In this document: positions 32,630-42,061 of the stretch, in pieces
How positions within the stretch are numbered: the stretch's first letter is position 1
Layout: every line of letters begins with the position of its first letter
From: an uncultured Arenicella sp.
GTDB taxonomy: Bacteria; Pseudomonadota; Gammaproteobacteria; Arenicellales; Arenicellaceae
NCBI GenBank assembly: GCA_938048185.1
Contig: CALIVT010000008.1
Location: forward strand, 1 to 64,000
Length of the DNA stretch: 64,000 nucleotides
Direction of reading: 5' to 3'
Translations under genes and position numbers: made by a program
Notes under the pieces: model-generated
What the model saw: only the letters and a program-made list of their open reading frames with translations
Told to the model about the DNA's origin: nothing
Database searches by the model: none

Positions 32630-34543
32630 TCACGACTTATGCACGCCATGACCCGCGTACAAAGCATCGACGGTATCGGCAAAATATTGCATGATTTTCG
32701 GGCGTTTTATTTTTAGCGTTGGAGTAAGCAAGCCCGATTCGACGGTCCATTCTTCAGGGCAGATATGTACTTTTCGAATTTTAGCGTAGCCAGGGAAGTC
32801 ATCCATTTGCTCTGAAATACACGTAATTAAATAGTCTTTTAAAGGCGCGGCGTCTAAATCGTTCATTGACCAACCTTTGTGCTCACACACTTGGCCGAGT
32901 AATTTTTCATTACACACAACTAAAGCGCTTAAGAACGATTTACCTTCGCCGACCACCATCACTTGCTCGAAAATAGGATTACGCACGATCGCGGCTTCAA
33001 TATCGGGTGGCGGCACTTTCTCACCATTTGCCAGTACCAAAATATCTTTGATACGTCCAATAATTCGGAGAAAACCATCACTGCCTATCGCCGCTCTATC
33101 ACCGGTGCGCAACCAACGCTCCTCACCCTCGACAACAATCGCCTTTTGTGTCGCGTCTTGGTTTTGCCAATAGCCTTGCATCACGTTATCTCCTTTAACC
33201 CAAAGCTCGTCGTTGTCCATGATTTTTACCTGCACGCCTCTTAGCAACATACCAATCGAATCAGGCCGATTTTGTGCCTTTGTGTTAACGCTCACTATCG
33301 GGCTGGACTCGGTTAAACCATAACCTTGTAATAGCGGCAAACCCAACGCTATAAACGTTTTAGCAACCTCTTGCGTAAGTGGTGCGCCACCGACAATCAC
33401 ATAGTCTAAATTGCCACCTAATTTCGCGCGCACAGTTTTGCCAACCAATGCATCAAACAAACCGGCAAACACTAAACTCGGGTGCCACGATTGCAATCCT
33501 TGTTGCACCTGAAAGCGACGCCAGCCGATGTTACTTGCGGTCTTAAATAACCACTGTTTTAAAGCGCTCTGCTCAGCCAAGCCAGAATGAATTTGGTTAT
33601 GAACTCGTTCAAAAATCCGCGGCACCGAAATGATTACAGTCGGTTGCGTGTGCATTAAATCTTCGGAGAGCTGCTTGATTGACCGGTTGTAAAAGACACT
33701 CGCACCACTCATCATCGAAGCGTAGTAGCCAACAGTGCGCTCGAGAGTGTGTGACAATGGCAAAAACGAAAGCAATCTATCCGACGGTTTAAGCGCGACG
33801 CTGCGCATGCCGCTATAGGCATTAGACAACATATTTTTGTGCGAGAGCATGACGCCTTTGGGTCGCCCAGTCGTTCCTGATGTGTACACAATTGAGGCGA
33901 GGTCATCAGGGCCCGCAACGCCGCGTTCAAAATGCTGCCCGTGCTCGGGTAGCCAATCGTCGACGCTTTTCACCAACCCGCCAGTGTCACCGCTGAATAC
34001 TAAAACCAATTCTACACACGCAGTGTCTTCGTCGGTTGCACTGACTTGTTGCCATAACTCACTCTGAGCAAACAACACGAGTTTCGAGCCGGAGTTGCCA
34101 ATGACATAAGCTATGTTGTCTGCTCGATCTGCGGTATACAACGGCACAACTACCAAGCCCAAGCGCAAGGCTGCTTGATCAAAGACCACCCACTCAACAC
34201 TGTTACGATAACAAATTGCGACTCGGTCTCCTTTCTCTAAGCCGCTCGCGCGAAACGCCACCTGCCAACGTTCAACTTGACTCGCCAGATGTGCCCAGGA
34301 ATAGTCTTGCCAGCGTTGTAACTCGTCGTTATATTGAGTGTAAGCAATCTTGTTATTGCTGCGCCGTACGCGCTCGCGAAACAACTCGTCAAGCGTGCAT
34401 GCTTCTTGCGTGTTAATGGTATCGAGGCTGGCATCAGCCGCTAACGCGTCGCGTGGGTATTGCGCAGGGAAATGTTCGTTATTTGTTGGGCTCACGGTAC
34501 TCACGGATGTTGATAAACTGACAAATGTAGGGTTTCGAGTCAA
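32630..34543 (-). CDS. long-chain acyl-CoA synthetase (AMP-forming)
   Basis: A 637-residue ANL-superfamily ligase. The P-loop SIVYTSGTTGRPKGVML (about 210-225), the A5-type LLQGYGLTESSP, the ATP-binding LRTGDRAAIGSDGFLRIIGR and the late NGEKVPP motif identify a FadD15-like long-chain fatty acyl-CoA ligase. It activates fatty acids with ATP and CoA. The start appears to be TTG 34541-34543, since an in-frame TGA lies three codons upstream and no ATG precedes the conserved region; a GTG 14-17 codons later is possible. It leads an apparent operon with endA and the MCE protein. Confidence 0.87.
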   Translation of the reverse strand: MTRNPTFVSLSTSVSTVSPTNNEHFPAQYPRDALAADASLDTINTQEACTLDELFRERVRRSNNKIAYTQYNDELQRWQDYSWAHLASQVERWQVAFRASGLEKGDRVAICYRNSVEWVVFDQAALRLGLVVVPLYTADRADNIAYVIGNSGSKLVLFAQSELWQQVSATDEDTACVELVLVFSGDTGGLVKSVDDWLPEHGQHFERGVAGPDDLASIVYTSGTTGRPKGVMLSHKNMLSNAYSGMRSVALKPSDRLLSFLPLSHTLERTVGYYASMMSGASVFYNRSIKQLSEDLMHTQPTVIISVPRIFERVHNQIHSGLAEQSALKQWLFKTASNIGWRRFQVQQGLQSWHPSLVFAGLFDALVGKTVRAKLGGNLDYVIVGGAPLTQEVAKTFIALGLPLLQGYGLTESSPIVSVNTKAQNRPDSIGMLLRGVQVKIMDNDELWVKGDNVMQGYWQNQDATQKAIVVEGEERWLRTGDRAAIGSDGFLRIIGRIKDILVLANGEKVPPPDIEAAIVRNPIFEQVMVVGEGKSFLSALVVCNEKLLGQVCEHKGWSMNDLDAAPLKDYLITCISEQMDDFPGYAKIRKVHICPEEWTVESGLLTPTLKIKRPKIMQYFADTVDALYAGHGVHKS

Positions 34544-34704
34544 TGAATGAATTCATTAGGTCGCTCATGGCTCTTCTCTGGTTCGCTCATGGCTATATAG
34601 TATCTTGCCTGAGTAAAACGGTCACTCTTTTACCGAGAATGCTCATCTTATAGTAAGACTACCAGACCTTATCAATTACGGTCAGTTTATGCTAAATTAC
34701 GTGA

Positions 34705-35439
<735 letters not shown>

Positions 35440-35462
35440 TCACGCCAACAAGTAAATAGCGA

Positions 35463-35496
35463 CAATAAAAAGACGCCAACTGGCGTCTTTTTATTG
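35463..35496. terminator. bidirectional intrinsic terminator between adk and the thiolase gene
   Basis: A perfect 16-bp inverted repeat (35463-35478 with 35481-35496). Its GC core AGACGCCA/TGGCGTCT is flanked by an A-run on the left arm and a T-run on the right, so it can end transcription from adk (plus) and from the thiolase gene (minus). Confidence 0.92.
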
Positions 35497-35534
35497 TCCG
35501 CTCAAGACTGCTGAAAAAATACCCTACTAAAAAA

Positions 35535-36716
35535 TTAAACAGCCTCAATGATCATCGCAATACCTTGCCCGCCACCGATGCATAAGGTAACCAAGCCGTA
35601 TTTACCACCAACACGTTGAAGCTCATAAATGAGCTTCGTTAGTAACACGGCACCACTGGCACCAATCGGATGGCCTAGCGCAATAGCGCCGCCATTTGGG
35701 TTGGTTTTGTCATTTGGCAAATCAAGCTCTTTAGCAACTGATATAGCCTGTGCGGCAAATGCCTCATTCGATTCTATTACATCCATATCAGCGATGCTCA
35801 AACCTGCTTTATTCAGCGCAATCGTGCACGCACCCACTGGCCCAATACCCATAATTTCGTTTGGCACACCGCAACGACCATAAGACACCACACGCGCCAT
35901 AGGCTTGAGGCTTTGCTTGCCTACCTGTTCGTCAGTGGCCAACACCAACATCGCGGCCCCATCGTTGATGCCCGATGCATTTCCCGCCGTGACCGTACCG
36001 CCCTCTTTGAAAACCGCTCGCAGACCTGCCAACGCATCAAGTGAACCGCCAGCACGAGGATGTTCGTCCGTGTCGAATACACTCGTGCCCTTACGTGTTT
36101 TTAGCTCGTAGGGAACAATTTGCTGCTCGAAGTAACCAGCCTCGATTGCGGCCACCGCGCGGTTCTGGCTTTGCAGCGCGAACTCGTCTTGTTGTTCGCG
36201 GCTGATTGAATATTTTTCGCTTAAGTTTTCAGCCGTTATGCCCATGTGACCGACACCAAAAGGGTCGGTTAAAGCACCGGTTAACTCATCTTGAATTTTG
36301 CCATCTCCCATCGCTTGACCCCATCGATTTGTGGTGAGCAAATGCGCCGCCGAACTCATACTTTCAGTACCACCGGCCACGGCAACGCCGACTTCGCCCA
36401 GTTGTAATTGCTGGGCCGCGAAAGTAACCGCCTCAAGCCCAGAGCCGCATAAGCGATTTAGGGTCAGAGATTGGGTATGCACGGGTAAGCCTGCGTTCAA
36501 TGCAATACGGCGCGACATATAGGCGTCTTTAATATCAGTACGAATAACGTGGCCAACCACATTTGAACCGATACTCTCAAGCTCAACACCGCTGCGTGCA
36601 ACTGCCTCTTTGGTGACTGCGGTACCAAGATCGGCGGGTGAAACACCCTTTAAACTGCCGCCAAAGCTACCGATTGCGGTGCGAGCCGCGCCTAAGATAA
36701 AAACGTCGTTTGTCAT
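35535..36716 (-). CDS. acetyl-CoA C-acyltransferase (thiolase)
   Basis: 393 residues from ATG 36714-36716; the frame extends 16 codons upstream but the family N-terminus (NDVFILGAARTAIGSFGG) begins here. The active-site residues are the nucleophile Cys90 (LNRLCGSGLEA), His near 349 (ALGHPIGASG) and Cys near 379 (LCIGGGQGIA). It is closest in pattern to acetoacetyl-CoA thiolases of the AtoB/PhaA type, which join two acetyl-CoA or cleave acetoacetyl-CoA. No phaB or phaC genes are present, so degradative or biosynthetic direction is undecided. Confidence 0.92.
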   Translation of the reverse strand: MTNDVFILGAARTAIGSFGGSLKGVSPADLGTAVTKEAVARSGVELESIGSNVVGHVIRTDIKDAYMSRRIALNAGLPVHTQSLTLNRLCGSGLEAVTFAAQQLQLGEVGVAVAGGTESMSSAAHLLTTNRWGQAMGDGKIQDELTGALTDPFGVGHMGITAENLSEKYSISREQQDEFALQSQNRAVAAIEAGYFEQQIVPYELKTRKGTSVFDTDEHPRAGGSLDALAGLRAVFKEGGTVTAGNASGINDGAAMLVLATDEQVGKQSLKPMARVVSYGRCGVPNEIMGIGPVGACTIALNKAGLSIADMDVIESNEAFAAQAISVAKELDLPNDKTNPNGGAIALGHPIGASGAVLLTKLIYELQRVGGKYGLVTLCIGGGQGIAMIIEAV

Positions 36717-36887
36717 AGCTATACCCTGCCGCACTCGCGGCGAGACCGAAATCTCAAAAATCAAAGTTCATTTAATGCCAGAAAATTGGCGTGAACACGA
36801 TCTTAACAAGTGACCAGGCCTTGCACCAGCTTACCGCGTGGCAATGCCTAACCATAACCAATATTCGTATATGTTATCGTCTACCCC

Positions 36888-38129
36888 ATGCGCCAAACCT
36901 TCGTTTTTTACAGCCTACTCACAATCCTAGCTGCGACCGGGCTTTGGGGACTAATGCATTCGGGGGTTCTGAGTTCAAATAGTCAGCAAGAAAGTCACCC
37001 GCCTGCGTCAGCTGAAATTCCGACAACGAAAGAGACAGCGCGAGATAGTCGTGAGAACGTGCGCATCGATTCGCAGAACAGCGGGCCCGTGCAAACCAGC
37101 CATGAGATGGACGCGGATGATATTCAAGCCTTAATCCGGGCCGGAGGCTATCAACAAGCAGCAAACACAATAAACGAGCGCTATTCGCATCTGAGCAGCA
37201 CCGATCTCGAACAACTTAAGCTGGAATTTCTTAAGCAAGTTGCTAGTGCGGGTGATGGCCAGCAGAAGAGTATTTTGATCGCGGCGAGTAGTGTATTCGA
37301 CGAATTGAATACTTGGAAGTTACTCGCGAATATCGCCGCTAGAGAGGCCGATTGGCAACTTGCTTTCGACTCACAACTTAAAGCGAGTCAACTAGAAAAC
37401 GACCCCATTGAGTTAAACGGTCTGCTAAAGCAACTGGTAATAAGCAGCAGCTACTTACGCTCAGCGTACGAAAAAAATGATGATCAACTGAGTATAAAAA
37501 CACTGTATCAACAGTTAACGGATTTACATCCTCAGTTCGGTCGCTTCCAGCTTGAGTTAGCAAATTCGCATGCTCGCTTAGGAGATATTCAATCTGCTAC
37601 GACGTTATACGATACCTTGAGCTACGACCCAGAATTTAGCGATATCGCTCAACAAGCGCTGGCCCGCATAGATGAGTCTCTTGCGGCGCCCTCGAAACCG
37701 GTCGCACGCACGCAACCACCAGAAGAGGCTCAGCGACGTAACGACATTGTGGTGCCGTTAATTGCGGCGGGTAGCTCGTTTCTGGTTGATACCGGGATTG
37801 ACCGACAACGTAGCCGCTTGTTGCTCGACACAGGCGCGTCGATAACCGCGCTATCGAGCGCATTGATCGAACGTCTGGATTTGACTCCAACTGGTCAGTC
37901 TATTCGCCTGAGCACTGCCAATGGCTTGACTCGCGCTCGACTCTACAGAGTAAACAGATTGAGTCTTGGCCGACTTACCTTAAGAAACATGATCGTCGCC
38001 GAAATAGACCTCGGGCGACGCGGCAGCTTTGAGGGGCTTTTAGGCACCGATGCGCTCAATCAATTTAAGTCGCAATACAGTTACGTTATAGACAATCAAA
38101 AAAATGCACTAATTTTTCGAGCACGCTAA
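36888..38129 (+). CDS. membrane-anchored retropepsin-like aspartic protease
   Basis: 413 residues. The N-terminal hydrophobic segment (about 5-22) is an anchor. A helical, TPR/SEL-like region (about 75-270) is followed by a clan AA aspartic protease domain (about 285-413) with the single catalytic motif LLLDTGASITALS and the second strand motif FEGLLGTDALNQF. It belongs to the gammaproteobacterial TIGR02281/'aspartyl protease family' retropepsins, which work as dimers in the periplasm. The helical module may recognise a partner. The gene stands alone and its substrate is unknown. Confidence 0.78.
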   Translation: MRQTFVFYSLLTILAATGLWGLMHSGVLSSNSQQESHPPASAEIPTTKETARDSRENVRIDSQNSGPVQTSHEMDADDIQALIRAGGYQQAANTINERYSHLSSTDLEQLKLEFLKQVASAGDGQQKSILIAASSVFDELNTWKLLANIAAREADWQLAFDSQLKASQLENDPIELNGLLKQLVISSSYLRSAYEKNDDQLSIKTLYQQLTDLHPQFGRFQLELANSHARLGDIQSATTLYDTLSYDPEFSDIAQQALARIDESLAAPSKPVARTQPPEEAQRRNDIVVPLIAAGSSFLVDTGIDRQRSRLLLDTGASITALSSALIERLDLTPTGQSIRLSTANGLTRARLYRVNRLSLGRLTLRNMIVAEIDLGRRGSFEGLLGTDALNQFKSQYSYVIDNQKNALIFRAR

Positions 38130-38173
38130 CAGATCTGGACGCGCGCCAAATAAACTACTAGCTAACTAAACTA

Positions 38174-38497
38174 TTATAAATCGGCCAGTAACCACTCATC
38201 CTCAAGCAACATAATCTCTTGCCAATCCTGTTCCTCGCTTTGCGTAAATGAGACGTTTTTATCCTCAGCAAACTCAATACCTGAACCAGCGATCAACAAT
38301 GCTATCACGCAGCAAGCTGTAATTGGGGCGGCAAAACTAAAGCGGTGTAACCAACGTCTTCGAGCGCGCGGGGGTGGCGACGTACGACCCGCTACTTGTT
38401 GTGGCACGCACTCAGCCGCAGCGATAATCGACGCCTGCAACTTATTGGTGTCCGGCACTGGCGCGCGCGAATGATCAAGTTCGTCATTGTTAAACAT
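38174..38497 (-). CDS. small membrane protein, putative anti-sigma factor
   Basis: 107 residues from ATG 38495-38497, with GAGGT upstream. A basic stretch (RARRRWLHRF) precedes one membrane segment (about 62-82, AAPITACCVIALLIAGSG), and an acidic tail ends EEQDWQEIMLLEDEWLLADL. Its start lies within the last codons of the sigma gene (8-base overlap), so it is translationally coupled. An anti-sigma role is inferred from position; no zinc-binding anti-sigma motif is present. The acidic tail resembles DUF3619-like proteins paired with ECF sigmas. Confidence 0.6.
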   Translation of the reverse strand: MFNNDELDHSRAPVPDTNKLQASIIAAAECVPQQVAGRTSPPPRARRRWLHRFSFAAPITACCVIALLIAGSGIEFAEDKNVSFTQSEEQDWQEIMLLEDEWLLADL

Positions 38498-39104
38498 TGG
38501 ATACCTCGTCGGCTGTATGCGCACGTTCTGCCTGGTTTTTCAACGCGTTAATATGGTCAGTTAAATTCCGCTTTGCTCGCACTAACAAAGACTCGAGCGC
38601 TTTTACGCTCACACCAAGTATCTCAGCCGCCTGGCGTTGCGGAACTTCATTATATACAACCAAATTCAGCGCATCACGCTGCGAAATGGGTAGCGCACGA
38701 ATACCGGATTCAACACACGACTGACGCCAAACCCGGGTTTGCTTTTCGTCCGCCAAAGTCTCTTCACTTAAACAGATCGGCAAGACTCGTTCAAACACTT
38801 CCGGCTCAGCACTGGTTTCTCTCGAACCTCGTCGGCGGCTATCGTGGCAAGCGTTAATGATCACACGATAAAACCAAGTCGTAAACTTCGCCTTATCTGC
38901 TTGCCAGAGTTGCGGGCGTTGCCAGAACTTCAAGAACGCATTTTGCACCACGTCCTCAGCGTCACCTTGGTGTTGCAGAGTTCGAAAAGCCAACGCGAAA
39001 AACTTATCAGTGTGTCGCGTCACAAGCTCGGCAAACGCGGCATGATTACCACTGGCAATAAACTCAGCCAATTGTAAATCACTTTTTTCCTGATAAGCGC
39101 TCAC
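38490..39104 (-). CDS. ECF-type RNA polymerase sigma factor
   Basis: 204 residues from GTG 39102-39104, with AAGG upstream, starting 6 bases after the EF-hand gene ends. Region 2 contains AFAELVTRHTDKFFALAFRTL, QGDAEDVVQNAFLKFW and FTTWFYRVIINACHD. Region 4 contains LPISQRDALNLVVYNEVPQRQAAEIL and LVRAKRNL. This is the ECF class often found next to EF-hand proteins. Together with the flanking genes it forms a three-gene operon (EF-hand, sigma, anti-sigma). It is the second, distinct ECF system in the window. Confidence 0.87.
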   Translation of the reverse strand: MSAYQEKSDLQLAEFIASGNHAAFAELVTRHTDKFFALAFRTLQHQGDAEDVVQNAFLKFWQRPQLWQADKAKFTTWFYRVIINACHDSRRRGSRETSAEPEVFERVLPICLSEETLADEKQTRVWRQSCVESGIRALPISQRDALNLVVYNEVPQRQAAEILGVSVKALESLLVRAKRNLTDHINALKNQAERAHTADEVSNV

Positions 39105-39110
39105 CCAACC

Positions 39111-39443
39111 TTACTCGGTAGTGGCGCGTTCCGAGCCACGTTGCTCACGACGCTCTTTGCGTTGCGCTCGGCGCTTCTCGCGCATTTGCTTATGAGCTTC
39201 GCGCCCTTCTTCTTTAGTAACGTAACCGTCAGCGTTTAGGTCCATCGCCTTGAAACGCTGCTCCGCATGCGCCAAAAACTCCGCCAAATCTAGCTGCTCG
39301 TCTTGATTCGCATCGGTGCGATCAAACATCTTCCCAATTTTACCTTTTATTTGGTCCTTGCCGCCGTGCTCGTGAGCGAAGGCTGGCGCACTCAACAAGA
39401 TAGTGGCGCAGACAGACAAAGTTATAGCGTGTGACTGTTTCAT
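39111..39443 (-). CDS. periplasmic EF-hand domain protein
   Basis: 110 residues with a signal peptide ending at AFAHEHGG. Two calcium-binding loops are visible: DANQDEQLDLAEF (about 45-57) and DLNADGYVTKEE (about 73-84). The tail is extremely basic and rich in Arg/Lys/Glu (REKRRAQRKERREQRG), predicted helical. It is upstream of and nearly contiguous with the sigma gene, so it may report calcium or envelope state to that system. The role is inferred. Confidence 0.8.
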   Translation of the reverse strand: MKQSHAITLSVCATILLSAPAFAHEHGGKDQIKGKIGKMFDRTDANQDEQLDLAEFLAHAEQRFKAMDLNADGYVTKEEGREAHKQMREKRRAQRKERREQRGSERATTE

Positions 39444-39687
39444 GGTAACTCCTGATTGGTATTAATAAATATACTCTTAGTACGATTCGCTCGGGCATTT
39501 CCTGCGCGAATAATTATTCTAGCGCTGCAGATCGTAAAAACTCTGCAGGGAAAATAGACAGACAACTAGAAAACATCTGCAAATACTGATACTTTGTATT
39601 ACGTAATGTCCAATATTTTTTATCTATCCGTAGCTCAAACACCACCACCTATCTCGTTTGACCTCACCTAAGCTCGCAGGAGGCATC

Positions 39688-40260
39688 ATGAACTTCAATA
39701 CCGTTTTCTTTTTTTTAGTAGTCGTAGCGTTAAGCGCAGCGTCGCAACCCATTACCGCCAAAGAAGACCAAGTAATGTATAACCTTTATGGCACCGCGCC
39801 ATTGGGCACCAAGATGAGACCGGTCGAGGCGAAATCACCGATACCGTTCAACAAGAAGTACTCTCAGTTATCGCAACGGCAACAGAACATATTCCGCAGC
39901 TATTTTGAAGGCTTGAAAGCAAATGATATTCCCCCATTTCCTGAGAACGGACTTCAGGAAATATATAAGCCCCTTGTTGAAGGACACAAGAGAGTTGGCG
40001 GCGGGGGCGAACTTTTGGTTTTCACTGAAATTAATGAAGGGGGTGGCGTCAATAAAGTTATCGTGTACAAAAGCCCAAGCAAAGAATTAGCAGATTTAGC
40101 AACAACAATAATGTTTAACACGAAGTTCAAACCCGCTAGCTGTGACGGTGAGCCTTGTACGATGGAGTTTCCGTTCTTGTACGATGTACCTCAGCGTTTC
40201 AAACAAGTACGCACCTTAAACAAACAAGATTTCTACAAGCGAGATGACAATCGGCCTTAG
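39688..40260 (+). CDS. secreted protein with TonB-C-like domain
   Basis: 190 residues from ATG 39688, chosen because a strong AGGAGG-type site precedes it; a longer frame upstream starts without one. The signal peptide ends near SQPITA. The region NEGGGVNKVIVYKSPSKELADLA followed by FKPASCDGEPCTMEF matches the C-terminal strand-helix-strand pattern of TonB-like domains, with a CxxxxC pair. No membrane anchor remains after cleavage, so it is not a conventional energy transducer. Its function is unknown. It is convergent with the following oxygenase gene. Confidence 0.6.
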   Translation: MNFNTVFFFLVVVALSAASQPITAKEDQVMYNLYGTAPLGTKMRPVEAKSPIPFNKKYSQLSQRQQNIFRSYFEGLKANDIPPFPENGLQEIYKPLVEGHKRVGGGGELLVFTEINEGGGVNKVIVYKSPSKELADLATTIMFNTKFKPASCDGEPCTMEFPFLYDVPQRFKQVRTLNKQDFYKRDDNRP

Positions 40261-40335
40261 CCTATAAGGCAATATGTGCTTAGCCAAACAGACTCGAACG
40301 TATACAGGCTAAAAAATTGATCATATTGTACGCCA

Positions 40336-41076
40336 TCACGCTCGGAACCACCCGGTGATAGAATACCGGCTTGTCGCGGCGAACGGGGTTACAAACGAAA
40401 CAGCGTGCTTTTGCGGAACGGAAAACATGTTTAACGCGTTAAAGGTCGGGAAGAACATCTCGCCGCTCGCCCCTTCCGTTTCAGGAAAAACGAGTGCTCC
40501 TCCCCAGTCGTTACGCCAACTTGGCGTGAGATTCAAGACATAGGCGGCTAGTCGGTTCTTTCCTTCTACGTTATCGTCATGCTCGTTTAGAAAATCGCCA
40601 CATGAATACCTAGTGGCTTGCATATCGGCGAATTTAATAGCTGGATTTCCAGTAACTTTTCTCGCAAAATTTATTAACTCTGGTTGGTTTAAAAACTCGT
40701 AAAGTGCGTTAAAAAAATGACCTGGCAGCCGCTTTTGTAAGTATATATCGTAAATTGGGATAGCCGAGTAGCAATATTGAAACCCTGATTTGGCCTGCGC
40801 GTGTATGATATTAGTCAACGCATTTCTCTGATCTTGAGTCCAAGCCATAACTGCGGTGTAACTTAAGTCTTGATGTTGCCCGTTCTTATTCCAAGCTAGA
40901 TTCCACTCAGTTTGCTCGGCTAAAACGCGATGAATCTGGAGCGCACTCTCGGTAGATAAAAAATCAGGAATATGCAGTCTACCAGCGTGTTTAAAGGCCC
41001 TCGCCAACGTGTCTGTATCTAAACTTTCAGAATTGAAGCTTAAATCAAATTCAGCGGGCGGCTTAAGGTCTGACAT
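40336..41076 (-). CDS. 2-oxoglutarate/Fe(II) oxygenase, prolyl-hydroxylase-like
   Basis: 246 residues, one double-stranded beta-helix domain. Iron ligands are His166 and Asp168 (NEHDDN) and His224 (PQKHAVSF). The 2-oxoglutarate-binding Arg237 lies in RYSITGWFRA, 13 residues after the distal His. This is the OGFOD/prolyl 4-hydroxylase layout. The protein would hydroxylate a protein or peptide side chain in the cytoplasm. It is divergent from a related oxygenase, separated by a 221-base promoter region. Confidence 0.82.
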   Translation of the reverse strand: MSDLKPPAEFDLSFNSESLDTDTLARAFKHAGRLHIPDFLSTESALQIHRVLAEQTEWNLAWNKNGQHQDLSYTAVMAWTQDQRNALTNIIHAQAKSGFQYCYSAIPIYDIYLQKRLPGHFFNALYEFLNQPELINFARKVTGNPAIKFADMQATRYSCGDFLNEHDDNVEGKNRLAAYVLNLTPSWRNDWGGALVFPETEGASGEMFFPTFNALNMFSVPQKHAVSFVTPFAATSRYSITGWFRA

Positions 41077-41297
41077 AATTACCTATTGATCTGGTTGTGC
41101 TCTTGAATGGTGCAGTATGAAATTAGCATTATCGAAACTTCAGGTCCAACGGCTTTAGCACTGCAAACTTAATAGTGTTCCGTTCAAACAACCGATCTCG
41201 AGTAAAAACCCAAAATATCGAAATTAAAAACATGAGAAAATGCGTAAGACCCCTGTAATATCTTGTACAACTATTCAATAGGCCGCTGCATATCTAA

Positions 41298-42059
41298 ATG
41301 AAGATCAAACTTAACCCTGAACTTGACCTTGGATTTTTAAAGCAAGAATTTAAGAAGAACAATCGGCTGAGAATTCAAAACTTGGTAAGCTCGGAATCGG
41401 CTGAATATATTCTCGATGGTCTTAGGAATACAACCGCATGGCATTTGGTGCACACCGATGAGAATGCAAATCCTGTGCAAATAAGTCCCGCCGAACTAGA
41501 AAAAATGTCTCCGGGAACCTATGAGGGGATCATTAAAAAACTGCACATGGCCGCGCCATCAAGATATCAATTTATCTACAAATACTTCCCGATCATCGAT
41601 GCCATCAACGACGGTCGCATAACCGAAGCATCAATGCTTTACCAGGTTGCGTCGTTTTTTAACGGAACCGAGTTTATGCGTTTCGCTCGTGAACTGACAG
41701 ATACGCATTCTCTCGTTAAAGTTGATACCAAAGCCTCGCTGTACGAAGCAGGCCATTTCTTAAACGCGCACGATGATCGTGACCCAACGGACCTGGGCAA
41801 TGGTGTGCGGCGCTTCGCGATAGTAGCTGGATACACTAAGAATTGGTCACCAAATTGGGGTGGGCAGACTAACTTCTTCACTGGCCCAAACGACGGCTCA
41901 TTTGAAAGTTGGAACCCGGGCTTCAATACCTTAAGTATTTTCCGTGTTCCCACCTTGCATAACGTAAGTTATGTCGTACCGTACGCACCGCAGGGGCTGT
42001 ACGGAATCACCGGCTGGTTAAGGGACGATGAAAACGTAAACCGTCCAGACCTTGACTAA
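41298..42059 (+). CDS. 2OG-Fe(II) oxygenase-like protein, 2-oxoglutarate Arg not conserved
   Basis: 253 residues, clearly related to the divergent neighbour: iron ligands His158, Asp160 (NAHDDR) and His221 (TLHNVSYV) and the final YGITGWLRDD are kept. At the position of the 2-oxoglutarate-binding Arg (13 residues after the distal His) there is Leu234, and no Arg or Lys occurs in the intervening stretch. It may use another residue, or may be inactive. It ends 2 bases before the next gene, so the pair is probably co-transcribed. Confidence 0.75.
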   Translation: MKIKLNPELDLGFLKQEFKKNNRLRIQNLVSSESAEYILDGLRNTTAWHLVHTDENANPVQISPAELEKMSPGTYEGIIKKLHMAAPSRYQFIYKYFPIIDAINDGRITEASMLYQVASFFNGTEFMRFARELTDTHSLVKVDTKASLYEAGHFLNAHDDRDPTDLGNGVRRFAIVAGYTKNWSPNWGGQTNFFTGPNDGSFESWNPGFNTLSIFRVPTLHNVSYVVPYAPQGLYGITGWLRDDENVNRPDLD

Positions 42060-42061
42060 CA

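Noticed and set aside
41117..41158. A 13-codon frame (MKLALSKLQVQRL) between the divergent oxygenases as a possible peptide substrate
   Set aside because: There is no ribosome-binding site and no modification-prone residue pattern, and a frame this short is expected by chance.
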